The notes below the pieces were generated by a model. That model worked only from the letters and a program-made list of their open reading frames with translations, did no database searches and was not told the DNA's origin. Shown here piece after piece: positions 11,450 to 21,525 of a stretch of 64,000 nucleotides of DNA. The first letter of the stretch is position 1. Every line of letters begins with the position of its first letter. The DNA comes from Monodelphis domestica (taxonomy: Eukaryota; Chordata; Mammalia; Didelphimorphia; Didelphidae), in assembly GCF_027887165.1 (NCBI RefSeq), contig NC_077231.1, forward strand, positions 189,104,834 through 189,168,833, written 5' to 3'. Both the position numbers and the translations under genes were made by a program.

Positions 11450-11984
11450 TTATTAATTGCAAAGCTTGGGTCTAAGGACTGATCAAATACTAGATTACTA
11501 TGGTCTTTTACTATTATGTATTGTATATCTAATGTATTCCACTAATCTATGACTCCACTGCCTAGGCAGTATAAAATTGTTTTCATGAAGATTATTTTTA
11601 ATATAGTTTAAAATCTGTCATTATTAGAGTATCATATTTTACAGTTTTTCATTTCTTGAACCTTTATCCTGCAAATAAATTTTATTATTACTTTTTCTAG
11701 CTGTATAAAATATTTTTTGGTATTTTGATTGGTATGGTACAGAATAAGTTAAATAGAATTGTCATTTTATTACATTGGCTCAGTCAAATCATGAGCATAT
11801 TTAGTGCATATTTGTTTAACACTGATATTACTTCATTTTCTTTGGTGTCTTTTAATCAGTTATTCTCTCTACTTATCTCTTTTCATTAGAAATATTTCTT
11901 CTTTTGCTTCATCTGAAAATGTTTTCTATACATGCTATTTTTTTTATAACATCAGCTGAAGCAAAATAGATTCAGTTCCAGCGC
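11450..11984 (-). mobile_element. Old L1 ORF2 fragment, minus orientation
   Basis: The complement contains the ORF2 block for N-I-I-K-M-T (near 11760-11790, 'gtcattttattacattggctca'), a 'ttttgattggtatggtac' motif typical of antisense L1, and further reverse-transcriptase-region words. It is old and frame-shattered. It is cut at 11984 by an LTR, and minus-strand L1 sequence reappears at 12638. Confidence 0.75.
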
Positions 11985-12632
11985 TGTAGCAGTCCACCCC
12001 TATCTAGGGACAAGGGAAACAGAATGTACAGAGTGGCTTAGAAGAGAGCATGCTCAGTCTTGCGCATGGCTGGGAAAGCCTCTGACCCTTGACCCCAGCT
12101 TCCCCCAGGTGAGGCGGGAAAACAGGTTTCTTTGTGTTCACCTGGCTAAGATAAACCACACCTATACCTTGTCATTAACCAATGATAATCATCCTTATGT
12201 ATTGTGTATATTTGCATATCAAAGAGATTAAATACAGGGCCACAGCAAGCTCCACCCTCTCTTGGATCTTAGCTCTCACTGATGTCTGTCCTTGCTGGAG
12301 CTTGGCCTCTGGCCAAGCTCCATCTTTAATTCCTTTTCTTAGCTACCTCTCCCACCTGGTACCTGGCTTTTGGCCAGGCACTCTCTTTTCTCTATCATGT
12401 CTCCGACCTGCGTGGTATTAATTGTGGATCTCAGGATGGATCATGCCTCTGCAACATCCTAAGATCGGGGTTCTGCTGTGGCCCCATTATAATCAATAAG
12501 GCCTGGTTTCTGACTCATTTCTGCCACCTCATATCTATAACTTGGCTCCACCATGCCCCTCAGGGTATCTGAAACTTCTATCCTTTTTCTATCTTTCTAC
12601 CTTGTTTCTCCTCACTGGCCAAGAAAGCCACA
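11985..12632 (+). mobile_element. Solo ERV LTR, 648 bp, plus orientation, 5-bp target duplication
   Basis: It begins TGTAGCAGTCCACCCCTA, ends GCCACA, and is flanked by agcgc on both sides (11980-11984 and 12633-12637). A conserved octamer-like box 'tttgcatat' lies near 12210. A TG...CA solo LTR with a 5-bp duplication points to a retrovirus-derived element; the family is not named. A second copy in the opposite orientation lies at 14365-14926. No internal region is present. Confidence 0.85.
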
Positions 12633-12637
12633 AGCGC

Positions 12638-12875
12638 CTTACTTTAATTTTATTTTAATTCTGTTTTATGTTTCTCTACTTCAAATGTGTTGTACAATAC
12701 ATTGTTAGATTCCAGGTTCTAGTCCAATGTGTTATTTTCTTCCATTTTATGGGTGAGTTCATCCCATTTATATTCATAGTTGTAATTACTGTGTGTTTCA
12801 CTCCATCTAAGTTTCTTTTCTTTTTCATCCCAAATAGATTAAAAAGGGGAAAGGGATCTGTTTGTACAAAAATAT
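12638..12875 (-). mobile_element. Old L1 ORF2 5' end, minus orientation
   Basis: The complement of 12650-12840 matches the beginning of ORF2: the block for ITTMNINGMNSPIKW-like residues followed by the region before LQET. With 11450-11984 it probably belongs to one internally deleted minus-strand L1 split by the LTR. Confidence 0.7.
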
Positions 12876-12884
12876 GGTAGCTTT

Positions 12885-13440
12885 TTTATGGCAAAGAATT
12901 GAAAATTGAAGGCACATCCATCAATTGGTAAATGACTGAAAAAATTGTATTATATGATTAGAATGGAATAGTACTGTGCTGTAAGAAAGGACAATCAGGA
13001 GGATTTCAGAAATAAAAAACTGGAAAGAACTCTATGAACTTATATGGGGTCAAGTGAGCATCACTAGGAGAACATTATACATAGTAACATCAGTTTTGTG
13101 TGATGATCAATTGTGAATAAAGGCTTAACATGAAAAATGTTATCAACAAAGAAAGAACTGATGGCTTTAGTTTGCAAATTGAAGTATATTTATTTGCATA
13201 TATATGTTTCATTTCTGTTTGTTTTGTTTTGTTTTATCTGAATCATCTTTCAAAACATGACCAATATGGAGATATGTTTTGGATATCACATATATATATA
13301 ACCTAGATCAAATTGCCTACTCTCTCAAGGAAGAGAGAGGAGGAGAAAATGAAGGAAAGTCTTGGGTCTCACTTTTGGAAAATGTATATTAATATTATAA
13401 TTTTTACATTTAATTAGGAAAAATATTTTGCAAAAAAATT
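12885..13440 (+). mobile_element. LINE 3' end (older L1 type), plus orientation
   Basis: It starts with ORF2 C-terminal residues ('aattgaaaattgaaggcacatcc', matching KNWKTRGCPS) and continues through 'agtactgtgctgtaaga', 'ctatgaacttatatgggg' and 'caaattgcctactctctcaa' to an A/T-rich tail. This 3' UTR differs from that of the young L1 at 16725 and resembles 15640-16000. Confidence 0.75.
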
Positions 13441-13514
13441 TTAAAGACCTTTCTTCTGTCACATTCTAACATTTCCCATCCTATTCCTCTCCTAATTTCC
13501 TGTTGGATAAGATA

Positions 13515-13860
13515 GAAACATTATGGGATGATCAAATGTAATTGACTTTGCTACTAAAAGCAATGAAATGATCCAGGACAACACTGAGAGACTTATGAGA
13601 AAGAATGCAATACAAATCTAGGAAAGGGACTGTGGGAGTACAAATCCAGAAGAAAAAATATGATTTATCACTTGTGCATATATTTGGAGTTTTGGTTTTA
13701 AAAGATTACCCTATTACAAAAATGAATAATATGGAAATACAATTTGAGTGATAATATATGTATAACAGTGAAATTGCTTGTCAACTCTTGGAGGGGGGAA
13801 GAAAGAAAGGAGGGAGAAAACAAGAATCATGTAACCAGGTAAAAAATTAAAATAAAAAAA
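13515..13860 (+). mobile_element. 5'-truncated L1, 3' UTR only
   Basis: It begins 'gggatgatcaaatgtaattg' and runs in the same block order as 6833-7175 and 29925-30260, ending in an A-rich tail at about 13860. It is short and non-coding. Confidence 0.8.
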
Positions 13861-14359
13861 TTGGCAGCAGGAAATGGAATGTGAACTGTACTTTAATTAA
13901 AACAACAAAAAAGTACAAGGGCAAAAACCCTATAAAGGCTGAAGCAAGTAGTGAAAAGCACAGAGCTAGAGGACAGTGTGGGGACAGGGAATGGGATTGT
14001 GAAGGAAGACAGGCAGCATGGGTAAAAGGATGGCAATGGGGAGTGGCTGAGAATATCATTCACATAGTTGGGATTAGAAGTGGGAACACTGGAGGGCATA
14101 GGCATGACAGAGAAAGACTACTGATGGGAGTTGGGGGAGAGGGATCAGAAGTATGAGGTCTCATTTCATAGGATACCACTGAAATGCAGATCAACTGCTA
14201 TCTGTGCCATCTAGGGTTAGTTTACTGACATATCCAAAACATCTCAATGTTACAAGTAAAATTTAAGTAATAATCTCAAAATTATTAGTACATTCTTGTT
14301 ACTTTACTAATCTAAAGCAGTAGAGATATGAATTTTGTCTGAAAGTTATACATCAAAGG
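13861..14359. other. No recognised feature
   Basis: Unique-looking, locally purine-rich DNA. Overlapping short frames on both strands (13847-14156) have no domain or codon signature and are not called. Confidence 0.45.
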
Positions 14360-14364
14360 ACTAG

Positions 14365-14926
14365 TAAAGCTTCCTCAGAGGGGAGAGAAGCTTTAAGGTA
14401 GGAAGATAGAGACAGGATAGAAGTTTTAGATACCACGAGTGGGATGACGGAGTTGAAGTAGAGATATGAGGTGGCCAGAATGAGTCTTTATTAATTTTCT
14501 AAGAGCCACAGTTAAGCTCTGATCAAAGGACCCTTCCGAAGGCTTTTACCAGTCCAGAGATCCACATTTAATACCACACAGGTCAGAGAGGTGAATAGAG
14601 AAAGATTAAAGATGGAGCTTGGCAAGAGAGAGAGCTAGAGGTGGAGCTTGCTGGGTTACATATACCCTTTGATATGCAAATATACACAGTACATAGGGAT
14701 GATCCTCATTGGTTAATGACAAGGCATAGGTGTGGTTTCTCTTAACCAGGCGAGCACAAAGAAACCTGTTTTCCAGCCTAACCTGGGGGAAGCTGGGGTC
14801 AAGGGTCAGAGGCCTTCCCATCCATGTGCAATACTGAGCATGCTCAAGACTGAGCATGCTCTCTTTTAAGGCAATCTGCACATACCAACTGTTCCCCTTG
14901 CCCATAGCTAGGGGTGGACTGCTACA
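14365..14926 (-). mobile_element. Solo ERV LTR, 562 bp, minus orientation, 5-bp target duplication
   Basis: The complement starts TGTAGCAGTCCACCCCTA, like 11985, and aligns with that LTR through 'gaaaacaggtttctttgtg', 'cattaaccaatga' and the 'atttgcatatcaaag' box. Direct repeats actag flank it (14360-14364 and 14927-14931). It is a separate insertion of the same family in the opposite orientation, not part of one provirus with 11985-12632, because each copy has its own target duplication. The open frame antisense to 14606-14950 is LTR sequence. Confidence 0.83.
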
Positions 14927-14931
14927 ACTAG

Positions 14932-15254
14932 AAATCTTGATAAATAGCACTTAGATACCAGGATCCAGCACATGTTTTGTAAATCATGTATCTGATATTT
15001 AGAACAGTTTGTACCTTGATTCCAATTTTCTTTTTGCAATCTTATTTCTTACTATTGCTTCTTTATACTGACTTTAGATAAACCTGCTATATTGACTAGG
15101 TGCAGGGGACATGGTTCAAGGATAGCAGAACAAGATATGATATTTGCATATATATTCTTTCTCATCCCCATGTAGTTTCCAAATATATGTGCCCTCTCCT
15201 CACCCAGAAATCACTTTGTATTTATTCTATATAAAGACTGTTTTCTTAAAAGAA
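14932..15254. other. No recognised feature
   Basis: AT-rich DNA, nothing identified. Confidence 0.4.
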
Positions 15255-15400
15255 AGAGAGATGATTTCAGAGCCAGATAGGCCTAGATTCAAATTCAGCT
15301 TTAATATTTACTGGCTATTTCCCTGGACAAATCATATAAATTTTTAATGTTCCAGATAACTCTTTAAAATTTTATATTATATGCTAATATGCCTTCATAT
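15255..15400 (+). mobile_element. MIR SINE remnant
   Basis: The run 'gccagataggcctagattcaaattcagct', then 'actggctatttccctggacaaatcatat', follows the MIR core order (gcctgggttcaaatcc...gtgaccttgggcaagtcac). It is strongly diverged. Confidence 0.65.
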
Positions 15401-15494
15401 AAGGAGTTCCCTCTCTGAGAGTTTTAAACTGGCTGATCAAAATGAACTCATTTAAAATATACATAATCAGAAATATAAGTATGCTATATTTCTC

Positions 15495-15625
15495 TGGTTT
15501 ATGTTTTTGTTCCCTCTCTTAGAATTTAAACTCCCTTAGGGCAAAGATGGTTTTGTTATCTCTGTATACTCAGAACCTAGCAGAGTGACTGAAACATATC
15601 AAGTTTAATGTTGATTGAGAAACTA
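15495..15625 (+). mobile_element. L2/MIR-class 3' end remnant
   Basis: 'aatttaaactcccttagggcaaagatggttttg...ctcagaacctagcagagtgactgaaacata...tgttgattgag' follows the classic L2 3' end (gagggcaggga...cagtgcctggcacatagtagg). Confidence 0.65.
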
Positions 15626-15639
15626 AAATTTGAGAAAAT

Positions 15640-16000
15640 ATGAATGACATGTCAACAAAGCAAAGTTTCAGGACAATCCCAAGAACTCATAAAAAAAGGA
15701 TATTCACCACCATACAAAGAACAGATAGAGACCCAATGTAGGTTGAAAAGTATCATTCTTCACTATGTTTCTTTTATAATTTTTTTCTCTAGAGTGAACA
15801 ATATAGTTTTGTTTCACAACATAATGAATAGGTAAATATGTATTATATGATGATATATGTACAACCTATATCATATAACTTGCCTTCTTACAGAGAAGAA
15901 AAAATGGCTGAGAGGGAGAGAACATGAATTGCCAAATGTCAGGAAATTAATATTAAAAATTGTATTGACATATAATCTGGGAAAAATTAAAGTTAAAAAA
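15640..16000 (+). mobile_element. LINE 3' end (older L1 type)
   Basis: Blocks for 'ttcacaacataatgaatagg', 'tatatgtacaacctatatcat', 'aacttgccttcttacag' and 'aaaaattgtattgacatata' match the same 3' UTR type as 13200-13440. It is non-coding and 5'-truncated. Confidence 0.65.
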
Positions 16001-16079
16001 TTAAACCATGAATACCAAAAATTGCATTGATATGTAAAAAAGAAAAGTGAAAAGAAAAAATAAATTAATGTTTGTTATC

Positions 16080-16155
16080 TGAGAGAGAGAGAGACTAAGA
16101 CAAGGAGACACAGGAAAAGAGAGACAGAGACAGAGAGACACAGAGACAGAAGAAC
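16080..16155 (+). repeat. Purine-rich GA/GACA tract
   Basis: An imperfect (GAGA)/(GAGACA) simple repeat about 75 bp long. Confidence 0.8.
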
Positions 16156-16714
16156 AAGAACATATATTGATGAAGATGACCAAATTCCAAAGCACCCAAA
16201 ACTATGGCACATAAAGGTCAGTTGATTGGCCATGTGGTAAAAAGATGAGGTATAAGGGACATGATCATTTTATTTAAATATCTGTAGTGCTGTTACATTG
16301 AAAAAAGAATTGAATTTTTTGATTCAGGAGAAAAGAACTATAAACTATGAGAAATTGAAAGAAGGCAGGTTTATAGTCTCATTGTAAGAAAAACATAATA
16401 ATAACTAGATCTTTGCAAAAATGGAATATTTTCACTGAATTGAATAACTGAAGCTCTTTTGATTAACATGATTTAGGGGTGTTTGGGTGAATTTTATTGC
16501 TTTAGTATAGATTGGACTAGATTATTTCTAGGATTCTTCCCAACTTTGAGATTCTATACTTCTATGACTCAATAGTTTGTAGCCTTTGCACTCTGAATTA
16601 AGTGAATATATTTTGTTGAGGCTTTACTCTGAGATCTATGTCAAGAATGGCATTTATTATTTAAATTAGTTATAAATATAATATTCATTTTGAAGCATCT
16701 ATCTTTTTTTTTTT
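16156..16714. other. Flanking DNA upstream of the full-length L1
   Basis: I recognise no repeat or gene. It ends at the 10-bp target repeat aaatcaaata (16715-16724). Confidence 0.45.
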
Positions 16715-16724
16715 AAATCAAATA

Positions 16725-17495
16725 GGGACTTCCGGTCAAGATGGCAGCTTAGAGAAAGCTAAAGTTCAGAGCTCCAGAAACCCTTCCTTACCGATCTCAA
16801 ACTGAATGCTCCTAGGGCACCGGAATTCAAAACAAAGAACAGAATAAACCCTGGGAACACTCCTCCTGGACCTGGATCAAAAGGTAAGGGCCCCAAAAAG
16901 TCAGAACACAAGATCACTCGGATCTAAGGAGAAGGCAAAGGGAAGGTCCCAGGACCCATCCCCCCCAACCCAGAGCACTGAATCCGAGGCAGCAGCAGGA
17001 ACCTCAGGGCAGGCAAAAGGGCCTCGGGAGCTGGCTATTCTGAAGGTCTCACCCTGAAAACAACCTGAGCCAATTGCGGGGGGCACCCAGACAGCAGGGA
17101 AACAGAGATAAAAGGGAGGAGCCTGTAGCCACCTGACTATATCCTTCCATCTGAGTCTCACCAAAGGTCTCTGCCTTAGGGCATACTCAGTCTGAGGTTA
17201 ATCATATCACCAGCCCTCAGAACTCCTGGAAGCCATGGCCCCTCCCCCTCAGAGTGAAGGCTTCTCTGGCCAGCAAAGGCATTGAAATACATCTGAGAGC
17301 TTCAAGCCAGGCACAGAGCATAGAAGTAAGGCAACAGAGAATCAAGGGGAGGGAACCGAGGAGGGTAGTAACACTGAAACACCGAAACACCAGCAATTCT
17401 GGGCTTCCTGGGGAAGACAGACAATTTGCCTGGGACTAAAGCCACTGAACACCAGACAGACAACAGAAGAGCCAGCCCCCCTCACTCAGATAGAG
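16725..17495 (+). promoter_or_regulatory. L1 5' UTR / internal promoter region
   Basis: The 771 bases begin GGGACTTCCGGTCAAGATGG. The 'caagatggc' word resembles a YY1 site, which in L1s positions transcription initiation. The region is GC-richer than its surroundings and has no long plus-strand frame until ORF1. Promoter function is inferred from family knowledge. Confidence 0.8.
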
Positions 17496-18443
17496 ATGGC
17501 AAACAGCACAGAAGCAAAAAAGCCTCAAAACAACAAGAAAAACAAGAAGGGGGCAACTTTGGACACATTTTATGGAGCAAAAATACAAAATACAGAGGAG
17601 ATAGAAGAGGAAACACAAGCAAATGCACTGAAACCTTCCAAAGGAAATGGAAACTCTCCACAAACTTTTGAAGAATTGGAATCGACAATGATGAAAAAGA
17701 TGGAAGCCTTCTGGGAGGAAAAGTGGGAAATAATACAAAAGAATTTCATGCAACTACAAAACCGGTTTGACCAAACTGAAAAGGAAAACCAGGCTTTAAA
17801 GGTTAGAGCAGGTAAAAGTGCAAGAATCAATAAAGCAAATCCAAAAGATCAAGAAATTAGAAGAAAACATAAAATATCTCACTGACAAGGTGACAGACTT
17901 GGAAAATAGAGGAAGAAAAGATAATTTAAGAATAACTGGACTACCAGAAAATCCAGAAATAAACAGCAAACTCGACATCGTTATACAAGATATAATCAAA
18001 GAAAATTGCCCAGAGATTCTAGAACAAGGGGGCAATACAGGCACTGAAAGAGCTTGCAGAACAACCTCTACACTAAATCCCCAAAAGACAACTCCCAGGA
18101 ATGTAATTGACAAATTCCAAAGCTTTCAAGCAAAAGAAAAAATCCTACAAGAAGCCAGAAAAAGATAATTTAAATATAAAGGAATGCCAATCAGGGTCAC
18201 ACAAGACCTTGCAAGTTCCACTCTGAATGATCGTAAAGCATGGAACATGATTTTCAGAAAGGCAAGAGAGCTGGGTCTTCAACCAAGAATCAGCTATCCA
18301 GCAAAACTGACTATATAGTTCCAAGCAAAAGTATGGGCATTCAACAAAATAGAAGATTTCCAACTTTTTGCAAAGAAAAGATCAGAGCTCTGTGGAAAGT
18401 TCGACACCGAAAAACAAAGAGCATGGAATACCTGAAAAGGTAA
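17496..18443 (+). pseudogene. L1 ORF1 (RNA-binding chaperone), broken
   Basis: The start at 17496 gives MANSTEAKKPQNNKKNKKG, a basic N-terminus. A Glu/Lys/Gln-rich coiled-coil stretch follows (from TFEELESTMMKKMEAFWEEK to QIQKIKKLEENIKYL), which in L1 forms the trimer. The RRM-like core contains DLENRGRKDNLRITGLPE, and the C-terminal domain runs from about 18176 to 18440 (block WNMIFRKARELGL, then MEYLKR at the end). The frame shifts near 17800-17820, meets a stop after KILQEARKR (18166-18168), has a stop near 18316 and shifts again before the end. The intact protein would be about 315 residues. The product normally coats L1 RNA; this copy cannot make it whole. Confidence 0.92.
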
Positions 18444-18952
18444 ATATGAAGGAAAGGGAAAAGGAGAAAAATGTTATCTTCATCTTTTACTCAAACTCTC
18501 TTCTATAAGGACTACATTTATATCAATCTATATAAATTAATATATGGAAAATGTAATGATTAAATAGGGGGAAAAGAAAAATCAAATAGAATAATCTTTC
18601 TCACACAAAGATTCTCACAGGAAGGGGAGGGGAAGAAAACTCCTATAAGAAGGAGAGGAAGAGAGTTTTTACTTAAACCTTACTCTCAGGGAAATCAACT
18701 CTGAGAGGGAAAAACATCCAGATCCATTGGGATCTTGAATTCTATCTTACCCAACAAGGGTAGGGAGAAGGGAAAACCAAGGGGGGGCAGGGGGAGGGAA
18801 AACAAAAAGGGAGGGAAGGAGAGGGGAGAGGGAGAGGGAAAAGAAAGGGAGGGGCTATAAAGGGAAACATATCAAGGGAGGGGACAAGAGGGACTGAACA
18901 TTAAAAGTTTAGAGCTAAAGAAGAAAGTTTAGAATTAGGAAAGGATATCAAA
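18444..18952 (+). other. L1 inter-ORF spacer, very purine-rich
   Basis: About 510 bases separate ORF1 and ORF2. The part from 18770 to 18855 is nearly all purine, with repeated GGGA/GGGGA runs. Similar spacers occur at 1-500 and 47040-47460. There is no coding potential. Confidence 0.85.
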
Positions 18953-21053
18953 ATGCCAGAGAATTCACAAGTCACAATCATAACTTTGAACTTGAATGGA
19001 ATGAACTCACCCATAAAAAGCAGAAGAATCTCAGAATGGGTTAGAATCCAAAACCCTACCATATGTTGACTTCAAGAAACACACATGAGGTGGGTTGATA
19101 CCCACAAGGTCAGAATTAAAGGATGGAGTAAGACCTTCCTGGCCTCAACTGATAGAAAGAAGGCAGGAGTTGCAATCATGATATATGATAAAGCCAAAGC
19201 AAAAATAGATGTGATTAAAAGGGATAGGGAAGGTAATTATATTTTGTTAAAAGGGACTTTAGATAATGCGGAAATATCACTAATCAACATGTATGCACCA
19301 AATAATATAGCACCCAAATTTCTAATGGAGAAACTAGGAGAATTGAAGGAAGAAATAGACAGTAAAACAATATTAGTGGGAGATTTGAACCAACCATTAT
19401 CAAATTTAGATAAATCAAATCAAAAAATAAATGAGAAAGAGGTAAAAGAACTGAATGAAATCTTAGAAAAATTAGAGTTAATAAACCTATGGAGAAAAAT
19501 AAATAGGGACAAAAAGGAATACACCTTCTTCTCAGCACCACATGGCACATTCACAAAGATTGACCATACACTAGGTCACAGAAACATGGCATACAAATGC
19601 AGAAAAACAGAAATAATGAATGCAGCCTTTTCAGATCTCAAGGGAATAAAAATAATGATCAGTAACGGTACGTGGAAAACCAAATCAAAAATTAATTGGA
19701 AATTAAACAATATGATACTCCAAAATCATTTAGTTAGAGAAGAAATCACAGAAACAATAATTTCATCAAGGAAAATGACAAAGGCAAGACATCCTTTCAA
19801 ACCTTTTGGGATGCAGCCAAAGAAGTAATTAGAGGTAAATTCATATCCCTGAGTGCATATATTAACAAACTAGGGAGATCAGAAATCAATAAATTGGAAA
19901 TGCAAATAAAAAAACTAGAAATGGATCAAATTAAAAACACCCAGCAGAAAACCGAACTAGAAATCCTAAAAATTAAGGGGGAAATTAATAAAATATAATG
20001 TGATAGAACTATTGATTTAATAAATAAGACTAGAAGCTGGTACTTTGAAAAAACAAACAAAATGGACAAAGTACTGTTCAATCTAATTAAAAAAAGGAAG
20101 GAAGAAAAGCAAATTAACAGCATTAAAGATGAAAAGGGGGACATCACCTCCAATGAAGAGGAAATTAAGGCAATCATTAAAAACTACTTTGCCCAATTAT
20201 ATGGCAATAAATACAGCAATCTAGGCAATATGATGAATATATACAAAAATACAAACTGCCTAGACTAACAGAAGAAGAAATAGAATTCTTAAAAAATTCC
20301 ATATCAGAAAATAAAATCCAACAGTCCATCAAAGAACTCCCTAAGAAAAAATCCCCAGAGCCTGATGGATTCACAAGTGAATTCTATCAAACATTCAGAG
20401 AACAGTTAATCCCAATACTATACAAACTATTTGACATAATAAGCAAAGAGGGAGTTCTACCAAACTCCTTTTAAGACACAAACATGGTACTGATTCCAAA
20501 ACCAGGCAGGTCAAAAACAGAGAAAGAAAACTATAGACCAATCTCCCTAATGAATATAGATGCAAAAACTAGCAAAAAGACTCCAGCAAGTGATCAGAAG
20601 GGTCATCCACCATGATCAAATAGGATTTATACCAGGGATGCAGGGCTGGTTCAATATTAGGAAAACCATCCATATATTCGACCATATCAATAAGCAAGCC
20701 AACAAAAATCACATGATTATTTCAATAGATGCAGGAAAAGCCTTAGATAAAATACAACATCCATTCCTATTGAAAACACTAGAAAGCATAGCAATAGGAG
20801 GGTTGTTCCTAAAAATAATAAAAAGTATATATATAAAACCATCAGCCAATATCATCTGCAATGGGGATAAACTAAATGCATTCCCAGTAAGATCAGGAGT
20901 GAAACAAGGATGCCCATTATCACCTCTACTATTTGATATTTTACTAGAAACACTAGCAGTAGCAATTAGATAAGAAAAAGAAATTAAAAGCATCAAAATA
21001 GGCAAGGAGGAGACTAAGGTATTGCTCTTTGCAAATGACATGATGGTCTGCTT
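18953..21053 (+). pseudogene. Outer L1 ORF2, endonuclease to reverse transcriptase, broken
   Basis: The start at 18953 gives MPENSQVTIITLNLNGMN. The endonuclease follows: LQETH (active-site Glu), INMYAPN (Tyr), GDLNQPL (Asp/Asn) and KIDHTLG (Asp-His). A stop precedes LQETH (near 19068), there is a shift near 19770, and further stops lie near 19996 and 20473. The reverse transcriptase begins in the 20.3-kb region (KKKSP.PDGF near 20350) and proceeds through [47 protein letters not shown] and a FANDMMV block where FADD is expected (near 21028-21045), so this copy has lost the second catalytic position too. At 21054 it runs into the target repeat of the inner insertion; the remainder lies after 26058. 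Confidence 0.92.
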
Positions 21054-21066
21054 AAAAAATCGTAGA

Positions 21067-21525
21067 AGAAAAAGAAAAGCAGCAACCTCCTCTTCCACAG
21101 TCTGTGTTGAGTGCCCAGAAACTGGCCCGGGTTACTTTCAAGGTAAGCTCTTTGGAGCAACTCCTTTGCCAGCCCTGAGTTTTCTGTCCTTTCAGTAGCT
21201 CTGAGGAATCCTGATGGGATTAGGTTCATCTGGTTCTTTCAGAAGACCCAGCTCTCTAAGGGGGGATCGGTCGTGGCTTGCCTGGTCTCTGATGGCTCCT
21301 GATGGGATTAGGTTCAGGTGGTGTGGGCCAAATGATCCCAAGCCAAAAAAAAGAGGGAAAAGAAAAGCAGCAACCTCCTCTTCCACCATCTGTGTTGAGT
21401 GCCCAGAAACTGGCCCAGGTTACTTTCAAGGTAAGCTCTTTGGAACAACCCCTTTGCCAGCCCTGAGTTTTCTGTCCTTTCAGTAGCTCTGAGGGCTCCT
21501 GATGGGATTGGGTTCAGCTGCTAAA
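21067..21525 (+). repeat. 288-bp direct repeat of unknown origin at the 5' end of the inner L1
   Basis: A unit starting 'gaaaagcagcaacctcctc' recurs at 21074 and 21362 (period 288 bp), giving about 1.6 copies with only a few differences. Each copy has a donor-like CAAG/GTAAGC (21142/21143 and 21430/21431) and, 53 bases on, an acceptor-like pyrimidine run ending CAG (21195 and 21483). The phrase 'ctcctgatgggatt' also recurs. It does not resemble the L1 5' UTR at 16725 or any other repeat I know. It could be a promoter-type monomer of another element, part of a cellular transcript or a satellite. The 90-codon frame across it (21214-21486) is not supported as a gene. Confidence 0.75.

Noticed and set aside
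11985-14926. The two LTRs as the ends of a single provirus
   Set aside because: They are in opposite orientation and each has its own 5-bp target duplication; the DNA between them is L1 3' ends and unique sequence.
21214-21486. 90-codon frame with a basic stretch and CVEC motif across the 288-bp repeat, possibly a transposase zinc-finger end
   Set aside because: Too short and without further motifs; the repeat structure explains the open frame. Kept only as a repeat.
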